From Faecalibacterium duncaniae (GTDB lineage: Bacteria; Bacillota; Clostridia; Oscillospirales; Ruminococcaceae), in NCBI RefSeq assembly GCF_010509575.1, contig NZ_CP048437.1, positions 1,054,001 to 1,118,000 of the forward strand: a DNA stretch of 64,000 nucleotides. The letters run 5' to 3'. The notes beneath the pieces were generated by a model that saw only the letters and a program-made list of their open reading frames with translations, was not told the origin of the DNA and did no database searches. The position numbers and the translations under genes were made by a program. This document shows, piece after piece, positions 31,758-41,041 of this stretch. Positions within the stretch are counted from its first letter, which is position 1. Each line of letters opens with the position of its first letter.

Positions 31758-34700
31758 ATGGTCTATCGTATTTATGTAGAAAAGAAGCCTGGCTTTGATG
31801 TGGAAGCCCAGGGCCTGAAAAATGAGCTGGTGAGCCTGCTGGGCATCCAGTCCCTGAGCGGCCTGCGCCTGCTGAACCGCTATGACGTGGAGGGCATCGA
31901 CGAGGCACTGTTCAACCAGTGCGCTACCACCGTGTTCAGTGAGCCGCCGGTGGACAACACCTATGCGGAGCTGCCTGAATTCGAGGGCATTTCCTTTGCT
32001 GTGGAGTACCTGCCCGGCCAGTTCGACCAGCGCGCCGATTCTGCCGCCGAGTGCATCCAGCTCATCAGCCAGGGCGAGCGCCCGCTGGTCCGCTCTGCCC
32101 GTGTCTACCTGCTGGAGGGTTCCCTGACCGAGGAGCAGGTGGCAGAGATCAAGAAGTACGTTATCAACCCGGTGGAGGCCCGCGAGGCTTCACTGGAGAC
32201 CAAAGCTACCCTGAAGATGGAGTATCCCGTGCCCACCGCTGTGGCCACGCTGGAGGGCTTCAACGAGCTGGACGAAGAGGGCCTGAAGAAGTTCATCGAC
32301 GAAAAGGGCCTGGCCATGGATCTGGGCGATATCAAGTTCTGCCAGGAGTACTTCCGCTCTGAGCACCGCGACCCCACCATCACCGAGATCAAGATGATCG
32401 ACACCTACTGGTCCGATCATTGCCGCCACACCACCTTCGGCACCATTCTGGATGATGTCCAGATCGACGATGCCGTGGTGCAGGCAGCGTTTGACCGCTA
32501 CATGGCCATGCGTGCCGACCTGGGCCGTGAGGAGAAGCCCCGCTGCATGATGGATCTTGCCACCATCGGTGCCAAGGAGCTGAAGAAGCAGGGCATCCTC
32601 AAGAATCTGGACGAATCCGAGGAGATCAACGCCTGCACCGTCAAGATCAAGTGCGATGTGAACGGCAAGGATGAGGACTGGCTCTTCCTCTTTAAGAACG
32701 AGACCCACAACCACCCCACCGAGATCGAGCCCTTCGGCGGTGCGGCCACCTGCATCGGCGGTGCCATCCGCGACCCGCTGTCCGGCCGCAGCTATGTCTA
32801 TCAGGCCATGCGTGTGACCGGCGCAGGCGACCCGCTCAAGCCTGTCAGCGAGACCCTGCCCGGTAAGCTGCCCCAGCGCAAGCTGGTGACCACTGCCGCC
32901 GCCGGTTACTCCTCCTACGGCAACCAGATCGGCCTTGCCACCGGCCAGGTGGATGAGATCTACCACCCCGGCTATGTGGCAAAGAGAATGGAGATCGGCG
33001 CTGTGGTGGGTGCGACCCCTGCCTCCCACGTCCGCCGCGAGTGCCCCGCCCCCGGGGATGTCATCGTCCTGCTGGGCGGCCGCACCGGCCGCGACGGCAT
33101 CGGCGGTGCCACCGGCTCCTCCAAGGCCCACAATCTGGGCAGCCTGGACCACTGCGGTGCCGAGGTGCAGAAGGGCAATGCGCCCATCGAGCGCAAGCTC
33201 CAGCGCCTGTTCCGCCGTGAGGATGCCTGCAAGATGATCAAGCGCTGCAACGACTTTGGTGCGGGCGGCGTTTCCGTTGCCATCGGCGAGCTGGCCGATG
33301 GCCTGTATATCGACCTGAACAAGGTCACCAAGAAGTATGACGGCCTGGACGGCACCGAGCTGGCCATCAGCGAGAGCCAGGAGCGCATGGCTGTGACCCT
33401 TGCCCCCGAGGATGTGGACAAGTTCATCGCCATTGCCACCGAGGAAAACCTTGAGGCGACCCCCGTGGCAAAGGTCACCGAGGAAAAGCGCCTGAACATG
33501 GTGTGGAACGGCGTGTCCATCGTCAACATCAGCCGTGAGTTCCTGAACTCCAACGGTGCGGAGAAGCACCAGAACGTCCATGTGGAGCAGGGTACCGTCT
33601 GGCAGCCCCAGTGGGCCGGCATCACCTTCAGCCAGAAGATGAAGAACATGGTGGGCGACCTGAACATCTGCAGCAAGAAGGGCCTTTCTGAGCGGTTCGA
33701 CAGCACCATTGGTGCCGCCACCGTCCTGATGCCCTTTGGCGGTGCTTACCAGCTGACCCCCCAGAACGCCATGGTGGCAAAGCTGCCCGTGGATGGTGAG
33801 ACCAACACCTGCTCCGGCATGGCCTGGGGCTACAACCCCTACCTGATGAGCGCCAACCAGTATATCGGCGCACGGATGGCCGTGGTGGACAGTGTCACCA
33901 AACTGGTGGCCTCCGGCTTCCGCTATGAGGATGCCTACCTGACTTTCCAGGAGTACTTTGAGCGCCTGGGCACCAAGCCCGAGCGCTGGGGCAAGCCGCT
34001 GGCCGCCCTGCTGGGTGCTCTGGATGCCCAGATGGGTCTGGGCATTGCCTCCATCGGCGGCAAGGACAGCATGTCCGGCTCCTTTGAACAGCTGGATGTG
34101 CCCCCCACGCTGGTCTCCTTTGCCACTGCCATCGGCAAGGCCAGCAAGGTGGTTTCCACCGAGTTCAAGAAGCCCGAGAGCACTGTTGTCCTCATCCGGC
34201 CCATTCTGGACCCCGAGACCGGCTGCCCCAACTTCTTCTCCCTGAAGGCAAACTACAAGATCGTGGAGCAGATGATCGAAGAGGGCATGGTGGCATCTGC
34301 CTGCGCCGTGGGCTACGGCGGCATTGCCGAGGCCCTGTTCAAGATGGGCCTGGGCAACCGCATCGGCTTCAAGATGCGCGCTGATATGCCCACCCACCGG
34401 ATGTTCGAGCCCATGTACGGCTCCATCGTGCTGGAAATGGTCTCTGATTCCCCCGCAGGCGAGCTGCTGGGCGAGACCACCAGGGAGTATACCTTTGAAA
34501 GCTGCGGCGAGACGCTGGATATGGCAGAGCTGCAGGAAATCTGGGAGAGCAAGCTGGAGCCTGTGTACCCCTACCGCAAGGCAGGCCCCACCGTGGAAAA
34601 GATCAACGGCAAGCTGAACGCCCCCGCTGCCCCCAAGATCGGTGTGGCAAAGCCCAAGGTGATCATCCCCGTGTTCCCCGGCACCAACTGTGAGTACGAT

Positions 34701-35450
34701 ACCGCCAAGGCCTTTGCCCGCGCCGGTGCTGACCCTGAGATCCTGGTCATCCGCAACCTGACACCGGCGGACGTTACCGCCAGCTGCGAGGCACTGGTCA
34801 AGGCTATTGGCGAGAGCCAGATCGTGATGCTGCCCGGCGGCTTCTCCGGCGGCGACGAGCCGGACGGCAGCGCCAAGTTCATCGCCTCCTTCTTCCGCAG
34901 CCCTGCGGTCACCGAGGCGGTCCGCGACCTGCTGCAGCACCGCGACGGCCTGATGCTGGGCATCTGCAACGGCTTCCAGGCCCTGATCAAGCTGGGTCTG
35001 GTGCCCTACGGCGATATCCGCCCCATCACGGCCTATGACCCGACCCTGACCTTCAACACCATCGGCCGCCACCAGAGCATGCTGGTGCGCACCCGCGTTG
35101 CATCCACCGGCAGCCCCTGGCTGTCCCACTGCGATGCAGGCAGCGAGTACGAGATCGCCATCAGCCACGGCGAGGGCCGCTTTGTGGCACCCCAGAACGT
35201 GCTGGATCAGCTGGTTGCCAACGGCCAGGTGGCTACCCAGTATGTTGATCTGGAGGGAGAGCCCACCATGGATCAGCGCTACAACCCCAACGGCTCTCTG
35301 CTGGCCATTGAGGGCATCACCAGCCCGGACGGCCGCGTGTTCGGCAAGATGGGCCACTCGGAGCGCAGCGGCGAGTACCTGTACAAGAACGTCACCGGCG
35401 ATAAATATCAGCCGATCTTTGAGGGCGGCGTAGACTATTTCAAGGTTTGA
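31758..35450 (+). CDS. purL: Phosphoribosylformylglycinamidine synthase, large single-chain form
   Basis: 1230 residues combining an N-terminal PurS-like part, two PurM-like synthetase halves (TYWSDHCRHTTF, KNETHNHPTEIEPFGGAATCIGG and later GGKDSMSGSFE) and a C-terminal class I glutaminase (VIIPVFPGTNCEYD, GFSGGDEPDGSAKF, nucleophile Cys in LGICNGFQALIKLG). It converts FGAR and glutamine to FGAM. The single-chain form replaces the PurS/PurQ/PurL trio of Bacillus, so no purQ or purS is expected here. Confidence 0.97.
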   Translation: MVYRIYVEKKPGFDVEAQGLKNELVSLLGIQSLSGLRLLNRYDVEGIDEALFNQCATTVFSEPPVDNTYAELPEFEGISFAVEYLPGQFDQRADSAAECIQLISQGERPLVRSARVYLLEGSLTEEQVAEIKKYVINPVEAREASLETKATLKMEYPVPTAVATLEGFNELDEEGLKKFIDEKGLAMDLGDIKFCQEYFRSEHRDPTITEIKMIDTYWSDHCRHTTFGTILDDVQIDDAVVQAAFDRYMAMRADLGREEKPRCMMDLATIGAKELKKQGILKNLDESEEINACTVKIKCDVNGKDEDWLFLFKNETHNHPTEIEPFGGAATCIGGAIRDPLSGRSYVYQAMRVTGAGDPLKPVSETLPGKLPQRKLVTTAAAGYSSYGNQIGLATGQVDEIYHPGYVAKRMEIGAVVGATPASHVRRECPAPGDVIVLLGGRTGRDGIGGATGSSKAHNLGSLDHCGAEVQKGNAPIERKLQRLFRREDACKMIKRCNDFGAGGVSVAIGELADGLYIDLNKVTKKYDGLDGTELAISESQERMAVTLAPEDVDKFIAIATEENLEATPVAKVTEEKRLNMVWNGVSIVNISREFLNSNGAEKHQNVHVEQGTVWQPQWAGITFSQKMKNMVGDLNICSKKGLSERFDSTIGAATVLMPFGGAYQLTPQNAMVAKLPVDGETNTCSGMAWGYNPYLMSANQYIGARMAVVDSVTKLVASGFRYEDAYLTFQEYFERLGTKPERWGKPLAALLGALDAQMGLGIASIGGKDSMSGSFEQLDVPPTLVSFATAIGKASKVVSTEFKKPESTVVLIRPILDPETGCPNFFSLKANYKIVEQMIEEGMVASACAVGYGGIAEALFKMGLGNRIGFKMRADMPTHRMFEPMYGSIVLEMVSDSPAGELLGETTREYTFESCGETLDMAELQEIWESKLEPVYPYRKAGPTVEKINGKLNAPAAPKIGVAKPKVIIPVFPGTNCEYDTAKAFARAGADPEILVIRNLTPADVTASCEALVKAIGESQIVMLPGGFSGGDEPDGSAKFIASFFRSPAVTEAVRDLLQHRDGLMLGICNGFQALIKLGLVPYGDIRPITAYDPTLTFNTIGRHQSMLVRTRVASTGSPWLSHCDAGSEYEIAISHGEGRFVAPQNVLDQLVANGQVATQYVDLEGEPTMDQRYNPNGSLLAIEGITSPDGRVFGKMGHSERSGEYLYKNVTGDKYQPIFEGGVDYFKV

Positions 35451-35464
35451 TGGTAGAATAGAGA

Positions 35465-35579
35465 AAAACTCCTTCCGTCATCGCTGACGCGATGCCACCT
35501 CCCTCTCCGAGGGAGGCTGAAAGGCCCCCTCTTCGAGGGGGCTGTCGCCGGAAGGCGGCTGGGGGAGTTACTTTCAGGA
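35465..35579. repeat. Palindromic repeat element copy 10 between purL and purB
   Basis: 115 bp of the AAACTCCTTCCGTC / GGCTGGGGGAGTT subfamily with inner palindromes CCTCCCTCTCCGAGGGAGG and CCCCCTCTTCGAGGGGG. The purB Shine-Dalgarno sequence starts just after its right end. Confidence 0.85.
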
Positions 35580-35590
35580 GGAAACAACCA

Positions 35591-37036
35591 ATGTCACAGC
35601 ATGATCGTTATATCAGCCCCTTCTCTACCCGTTATTCTTCCGATGAGATGCAGTACATCTTCTCGGATGACAACAAGTTCCGCACCTGGCGCCGCCTGTG
35701 GGTGGCGCTGGCCCGGGCCGAGATGGAGCAGGGCCTGACCAATATCACCCCCGAAATGGTGGCCGAGCTGGAAGCCCATGTGGACGACATCAACTACGAG
35801 GTCGCCATTGCGCGCGAGAAGCTGGTGCGCCATGATGTGATGAGCCACGTTTACGCTTACGGCCAGCAGTGCCCCAAGGCAGCAGGTATCATCCATCTGG
35901 GTGCCACTAGCTGCTATGTGGGCGATAACACCGATATCATCGTGATGCGGCAGGGCCTGGAACTCATCCGCAAAAAGCTGATCGGTGTGCTGGCAAAGCT
36001 CTCCCGCTTTGCTGAGGAGTACAAGGACATGCCCTGCATGGCCTATACCCACTGCCAGCCTGCACAGCCCACCACCGTGGGCAAGCGTGCCACCCTGTGG
36101 GCAAACGAGCTGGTGATGGATCTTGCCGAGATCGACCACCGTCTTGCCACCCTGCAGCTGCGCGGTGTCAAGGGCACCACCGGCACCCAGGCTTCCTTTA
36201 TGGAGCTGTTCAAGGGCGATGCAAACAAGATCCGCGCTGTGGATGCTTCCATTGCCAAGGAGATGGGCTTTGCCCCGGATGCGGTGATCCCCGTGTCCGG
36301 CCAGACCTACAGCCGCAAGGTGGATGCCTTTATCCTGAACGCTCTGGCAGGCATTGCCCAGAGCTGCATGAAGTTTGCCACCGACCTGCGCCTGCTGGCC
36401 AACTTCAAGGAGATGGAAGAACCCTTTGAGAAGAACCAGATCGGTTCCTCCGCCATGCCTTATAAGCGCAACCCCATGCGGTGTGAGCGCATCTGCGCCC
36501 TGAGCCGCTACCTGATGGTGGATGTGCTGAACCCCAGCTTCACCACCGGCACCCAGTGGTTTGAGCGCACTCTGGACGACAGCGCCAACAAGCGTGTTGC
36601 CATGGCCGAGGGCTTCCTGGCTGCCGATGCCATCCTGAACATCATGCTCAATGTCACCGACGGCATCGTGGTCTACCCCAAAGTGGTGCACAGCCGCCTG
36701 ATGGCAGAGCTGCCCTTCATGGCCAGCGAGAACATTATGATGCAGGCTGTGGAAAAGGGCGGCAACCGTCAGGAGCTCCACGAGCGCCTGCGCCAGCACG
36801 CCATTGCCGCTGGCAAGCAGGTCAAGGAAGAGGGCCTGCCCAACGATATGGTGGACCGCGTTGCCGCTGACCCCGCCTTTGGCCTGACCAAGGAGGAGAT
36901 CGTGGCCGGTCTGGTGCCCGAAAACTTTGTGGGCCGTGCACCCCAGCAGGTGGAGGAGTTCATTGCAAATGTGCTCCAGCCCATCTTTGATGCCAACCCC
37001 GATGCTGTGGAACAGCACGCTTCTCTGAGCGTTTAA
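35591..37036 (+). CDS. purB: Adenylosuccinate lyase
   Basis: 481 residues. Fumarase/aspartase-superfamily signature GSSAMPYKRNPMRCER is present, with THCQPAQPTTVGKRA and HLGATSCYVGDN. It acts twice, in SAICAR to AICAR and in AMP formation. I chose the ATG at 35591 (MSQHDRYISPF) because AGGAGG precedes it; the in-frame ATG at 35492 lies inside the repeat element. Last gene of the purine cluster. The 195 bp after it hold no recognised element. Confidence 0.96.
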   Translation: MSQHDRYISPFSTRYSSDEMQYIFSDDNKFRTWRRLWVALARAEMEQGLTNITPEMVAELEAHVDDINYEVAIAREKLVRHDVMSHVYAYGQQCPKAAGIIHLGATSCYVGDNTDIIVMRQGLELIRKKLIGVLAKLSRFAEEYKDMPCMAYTHCQPAQPTTVGKRATLWANELVMDLAEIDHRLATLQLRGVKGTTGTQASFMELFKGDANKIRAVDASIAKEMGFAPDAVIPVSGQTYSRKVDAFILNALAGIAQSCMKFATDLRLLANFKEMEEPFEKNQIGSSAMPYKRNPMRCERICALSRYLMVDVLNPSFTTGTQWFERTLDDSANKRVAMAEGFLAADAILNIMLNVTDGIVVYPKVVHSRLMAELPFMASENIMMQAVEKGGNRQELHERLRQHAIAAGKQVKEEGLPNDMVDRVAADPAFGLTKEEIVAGLVPENFVGRAPQQVEEFIANVLQPIFDANPDAVEQHASLSV

Positions 37037-37231
37037 GGGTGTGGCCCGGCAGCTTTCTCCTCGGACACGGCTCGGGCCATTCCATCGCCCGCCCTACTGC
37101 CTGCGGCAGCAGGGTCCCACCCCAGCGGACGGTCCTCGGAGAAACTCCCGGTCCACTGAACTGCAAAATCTATCGCTGCGCTCCGCCTTTGGGCAGGGCG
37201 CAGCTTTGCTATAACCGGAAAAGGAGAACCT

Positions 37232-37939
37232 ATGCGACTAGACAAATATCTGGCCGAGACGGCCCAGTGCACCCGGAGCGAGGCAAAGACCCTGCTGAAC
37301 AGGGGACGGGTGACGGTGAACGGCGCGGTGTGCAAAAAGGGGGACACCCAGCTCAGGGAAGGGGACAGCGTGGCGGTGGACGGTGCGCCGCTTGCTTACC
37401 GGCAGTTCGTCTACCTGATGCTCAACAAGCCTGAGGGCGTGGTGAGCGCTTCCACCGACAAGCGGGATACCACCGTGGTGGATCTGATCGGGGATGCCTA
37501 CCCCCGGCGGGAGCTGTTCCCGGTCGGCCGGCTGGACAAGACCAGCACCGGCTTTGTTCTGCTGACGGATGACGGCGGCTTCGCCCACGAGATCCTTGCC
37601 CCGAAGCGCCATGTCTCCAAGACCTACACGGTGGTCATTGACACACCGCTGACCGAGGAGATGCGCAGGGGCTTTGCCGAGGGCGTGACGCTGGCGGATG
37701 GCACCGCCCTCTCCCCGGCAGAGGTGGAAGCCCTGACCCCGGACGGCCTGACCGTGAAAGTCAGGCTCAGGCAGGGGGTGTACCACCAGATCAAGCGGAT
37801 GTTCGGTGTGTACGGCGCGGGCGTGAACGCCCTGCACCGGGATGCCATCGGCGGGCTTGCGCTGGACCCGGCCCTTGCACCGGGGCAGTGGCGGGAGCTT
37901 TCTGCGGAGGAAGTGACAGCAATTACCACCGGAGCCTGA
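37232..37939 (+). CDS. rsuA: 16S rRNA pseudouridine synthase, RsuA family
   Basis: 235 residues. N-terminal S4 RNA-binding domain (MRLDKYLAETAQCTRSEAKTLL) followed by the catalytic domain with GRLDKTSTGFVLLTDDG (catalytic Asp) and YHQIKRMFG. RsuA makes pseudouridine 516 of 16S rRNA. AAAGGAG precedes the ATG. Confidence 0.94.
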   Translation: MRLDKYLAETAQCTRSEAKTLLNRGRVTVNGAVCKKGDTQLREGDSVAVDGAPLAYRQFVYLMLNKPEGVVSASTDKRDTTVVDLIGDAYPRRELFPVGRLDKTSTGFVLLTDDGGFAHEILAPKRHVSKTYTVVIDTPLTEEMRRGFAEGVTLADGTALSPAEVEALTPDGLTVKVRLRQGVYHQIKRMFGVYGAGVNALHRDAIGGLALDPALAPGQWRELSAEEVTAITTGA

Positions 37940-38046
37940 CTGCTTTTCACCTGATTTTCAAAAAAACATCACATTTTGCCGGTAAAATATTCACAAGAAC
38001 CACGCAAAACAGTGCTTTTTGGGCCTGAAAATACCCCCGAAAGATA

Positions 38047-38082
38047 ATTTCACCAAGAAAGTCAAAAATATTTTGGTGAAAT
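38047..38082. promoter_or_regulatory. Inverted repeat upstream of the CdaR-type regulator
   Basis: ATTTCACCAA (38047-38056) and TTGGTGAAAT (38073-38082), perfect over 10 bp, end 3 bp before a -35 box. A candidate operator, possibly autoregulatory. Confidence 0.6.
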
Positions 38083-38085
38083 ATG

Positions 38086-38114
38086 TTGCAAAAGTAAATT
38101 CTTTTGTGTAAAAT
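38086..38114 (+). promoter_or_regulatory. Promoter of the CdaR-type regulator
   Basis: TTGCAA (38086-38091), 17-bp spacer, TAAAAT (38109-38114). Confidence 0.75.
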
Positions 38115-38197
38115 AGATAATGTAAAGCGGCGAAATTGTTAAAAACGACAATCTCGCCCCTGCGGCTTGCACAAAAGAGGAAAAGGGGTATCCATTT

Positions 38198-39283
38198 ATG
38201 GCCAATAGAGTATTCCAGAGCGTGATCTACCAGATGAAAGATGCCATCGATCGTGTGGTCGGTGTGGTGGATGAGACCGGCGCTGTGATCTCCTGCTCGG
38301 AGCTGAACCTGATCGGAGAGGTGCGCGAGGGCTTTATGGCAGAGCGCCTGACGGCCGGTGACCGCTTTGTGCGGGATGGCTACACCTATCAGCAGTTCTC
38401 CAGCGCAAAGCATAACGACTATGCCGTGTTTGTGGAAGGCGCGGACGAGACTGCGGGCCAGTTTGCGGCCCTGCTCTCCATCAGCCTGCAGAGCATCAAG
38501 CAGTACCACGATGAAAAGTTCGACAAAGCCAACTTCATCAAGAACGTGGTGCTGGACAACATCCTGCCCGGCGATATCTACGCCAAGGCCCGTGAGCTGC
38601 ACTTTGCCACCGATGTTTCCCGTGTGGTGTTCATTGTGCGCGTGACCTCCGGCGGCGACATCTCCGCTTACGATGTGGTCAGCAGCCTGTTCCCGGACAA
38701 GCAGAAGGACTTTGTGTTCAACATCAGCGAGACCGACACCGTGCTGGTCAAGGAGATCCGCAAGGGCATCGACCGCACCGATATGGAGAAGCTGGCTGCC
38801 AGCATCGTGGACACCCTGTCCGGCGAGCATTACATCAAGGCTGTGGTCGGCATCGGCACCCCCATCTCCAACGTGAAGGATCTGGCTACCTCCTTCAAGG
38901 AAGCCCAGATCGCCATGGAGGTCAGCAAGGTGTTCGACACCGAGAAGCAGATCATCCGCTACGACAACCTTGGCATCGCCCGCCTGATCTACCAGCTGCC
39001 CACCACTGTCTGCGAGATGTTCCTGCGCGAGGTGTTCAAGCAGGGCAGCATCGAGAGCCTGGATCAGGAGACCCTGTTCACCATCCAGCGCTTCTTCGAG
39101 AACAACCTGAATGTGTCTGAGACCAGCCGCGGCCTGTTTGTCCACCGCAACACGCTGGTGTATCGTCTGGAAAAGATCAAAAAACTGACCGGTCTGGATC
39201 TGCGTGAGTTCGACGATGCCATCGTCTTTAAGGTGGCGTTGATGGTCAAGAAGTACCTGTCCAACAACCCGGCCAAATATTAA
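38198..39283 (+). CDS. CdaR/PucR-family transcriptional regulator
   Basis: 361 residues. An N-terminal PAS-like sensory part (DRVVGVVDETGAVISCSEL) is followed by a GGDEF-like middle and a C-terminal PucR helix-turn-helix (FENNLNVSETSRGLFVHRNTLVYRLEKIKKLTG), the defining feature of CdaR/PucR activators. The ligand is unknown. A gene of this type often stands in front of ftsE in Clostridia. It has its own promoter and an adjacent inverted repeat. Confidence 0.9.
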   Translation: MANRVFQSVIYQMKDAIDRVVGVVDETGAVISCSELNLIGEVREGFMAERLTAGDRFVRDGYTYQQFSSAKHNDYAVFVEGADETAGQFAALLSISLQSIKQYHDEKFDKANFIKNVVLDNILPGDIYAKARELHFATDVSRVVFIVRVTSGGDISAYDVVSSLFPDKQKDFVFNISETDTVLVKEIRKGIDRTDMEKLAASIVDTLSGEHYIKAVVGIGTPISNVKDLATSFKEAQIAMEVSKVFDTEKQIIRYDNLGIARLIYQLPTTVCEMFLREVFKQGSIESLDQETLFTIQRFFENNLNVSETSRGLFVHRNTLVYRLEKIKKLTGLDLREFDDAIVFKVALMVKKYLSNNPAKY

Positions 39284-39386
39284 GCAAACGCTTGCGGCGC
39301 AAAGCCGTCGGCGCAGAACCGGCCGCTCGAAACCGATGCTGGCCGGTTCTTTTTGGTTTGGAGAAAATTATTGGGAGCGAAAACGC

Positions 39387-40118
39387 ATGATAGATTTTGA
39401 ACACGTTTCAAAGCAGTACAAGCACAACGCAAAGCCTGCCCTGGAGGATGTCAACTTCCATGTGGATGATGGCGAGTTTGTTTTTCTGCTGGGTCACTCG
39501 GGCGCGGGCAAATCCACCCTGCTCAAGCTGATCCTGCGCGAGGAGACCCCCACCGAGGGCCGCGTGCTGGTGAACGGGCAGGATGTTGCCCGCCTGCGCC
39601 GCCGCAAGATCCCCTACCTGCGCCGTCAGATGGGCATCATCTTTCAGGATTTCCGGCTTATCCCCACCATGACCGTTTACGAGAACATTGCCTTTGCCAT
39701 GCATGTTACCAACATCGGGCATAAGCAGATCAAAGAGCGCGTGAATTACATGCTGGAGCTTGTCCACCTGGAGGACAAGGCAAAGGTCTACCCCGACCTG
39801 CTCTCCGGCGGTGAGCAGCAGCGTGTGGCTGTGGCCCGCGCCCTGGCCCACGCCCCCAAGCTGGTGATTGCGGACGAGCCCACCGGCAACATCGACCCCG
39901 AGCTGAGCCTTGAGATGATGGAGCTGCTGGAGCGTGTCAGTGAGATGGGCATCACTGTGCTGGTGGTCACCCATGAGCACGAGCTGGTCCGTCACTTTGA
40001 CCGCCGCGTGGTCACCCTGTCCGGCGGACACATCATCTCGGATGTGCCCACGGGCTCCATGATCCCCCACCCGCCCGTAGACCCGAAGGAACTGGAAATG
40101 GAGGTGTCGCTGGTATGA
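39387..40118 (+). CDS. ftsE: Cell-division ABC transporter ATP-binding protein FtsE
   Basis: 243 residues. Walker A GHSGAGKSTLLKLI, Q-loop IIFQDFRLIPTMTVYENI, signature LSGGEQQRVAVARAL and Walker B LVIADEPTGNIDP are all FtsE-like. With FtsX it controls peptidoglycan hydrolases rather than moving a solute. The ATG at 39387 follows GGGAG; the frame upstream to 39336 is not supported. It overlaps ftsX by 4 bp. Confidence 0.96.
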   Translation: MIDFEHVSKQYKHNAKPALEDVNFHVDDGEFVFLLGHSGAGKSTLLKLILREETPTEGRVLVNGQDVARLRRRKIPYLRRQMGIIFQDFRLIPTMTVYENIAFAMHVTNIGHKQIKERVNYMLELVHLEDKAKVYPDLLSGGEQQRVAVARALAHAPKLVIADEPTGNIDPELSLEMMELLERVSEMGITVLVVTHEHELVRHFDRRVVTLSGGHIISDVPTGSMIPHPPVDPKELEMEVSLV

Positions 40119-41023
40119 TGAAGCCTTCTACGTTCGGTTTCCTTGTGGTGCGCGGCGTGCGCAACCTGGGCAAGCACTGGGCCATGACCATTGCTTGCAT
40201 CGCCTCCCTGAGCGTCTGTATGACCCTGAACACCTTTGCCACGCTGGCGGAAGTCAATGTGGACAGCATGGTGAACTATCTGGGCCAGCAGAACGAAATG
40301 GTGGTCTATGTGGACCCCGAAGCCGACGATGCCACCATCCAGTCGGTAGGGGAGCGCATCACTGCCACCCCGGGCGTGAGCCGGGTGCAGTACATGTCCA
40401 AGGAGGACGTGCTCAACCAGTACCGTGGGTACATGGCGGATTACGCCGTCCTGCTGGACGAATTTGAAAATGATAACCCCTTCAAGGCCAACTACCGTGT
40501 CTCTCTGGCGGATCTGAGCCAGATGCAGGCCATGAGCCAGAACTTCCAGAGCATTCCGGGCGTGTACAGTGTTACCGCCCCCATTGAGATGACCCAGACC
40601 TTTGTGGAGGTCCAGCGGGCCGTGACCAAGGTGGGCCAGATCGTGATCCTGGTGCTGATGGCGGTCAGCATCATCACGGTGGGCAGCACCATCCGCCTGA
40701 GCGTTTTTGCCCGCCGCCGTGAGATCGAGATCATGAAGTATGTGGGCGCGACCAACCACCTTGTCACCCTGCCCTTTTTTGTGGAGGGCCTGACCATGGG
40801 CCTGATCTCCGGTGCCATCACCTCGGTAGCCGGTATCTTCGGCTATGCCTACATCGTGCAGGCCTCCAGCACGCTGGGCGGGTTGTGGCAGCTGCTCATG
40901 GGCACCGCCATGGTGCCTGTGGATGCCGTCTGGCCCACCATCCTGACGTACAGTCTGGCCGGTGGTGCGCTGGTGGGTGCGCTGGGCAGCATGTTCTCCA
41001 TCCGCAAGCATCTGAATGTGTAA
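40115..41023 (+). CDS. ftsX: Cell-division permease-like protein FtsX
   Basis: 302 residues; one N-terminal membrane helix, an extracellular domain (~residues 45-170), then three helices. SVFARRREIEIMKYVGATN is the conserved FtsX/MacB-type cytoplasmic loop. The ATGATG start overlaps ftsE. Its extracellular domain would activate the M23 hydrolase gene product next door. Confidence 0.95.
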   Translation: MMKPSTFGFLVVRGVRNLGKHWAMTIACIASLSVCMTLNTFATLAEVNVDSMVNYLGQQNEMVVYVDPEADDATIQSVGERITATPGVSRVQYMSKEDVLNQYRGYMADYAVLLDEFENDNPFKANYRVSLADLSQMQAMSQNFQSIPGVYSVTAPIEMTQTFVEVQRAVTKVGQIVILVLMAVSIITVGSTIRLSVFARRREIEIMKYVGATNHLVTLPFFVEGLTMGLISGAITSVAGIFGYAYIVQASSTLGGLWQLLMGTAMVPVDAVWPTILTYSLAGGALVGALGSMFSIRKHLNV

Positions 41024-41041
41024 GCGAAAGGAGCCTTCTCT

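Noticed and set aside
32190..35357. Open frame of 1055 codons antisense to purL
   Set aside because: Purely a shadow: high-GC codon structure opens the opposite frame; the peptide is His/Gly/Val-rich without recognisable domains and has no ribosome-binding site, while purL on the plus strand is complete.
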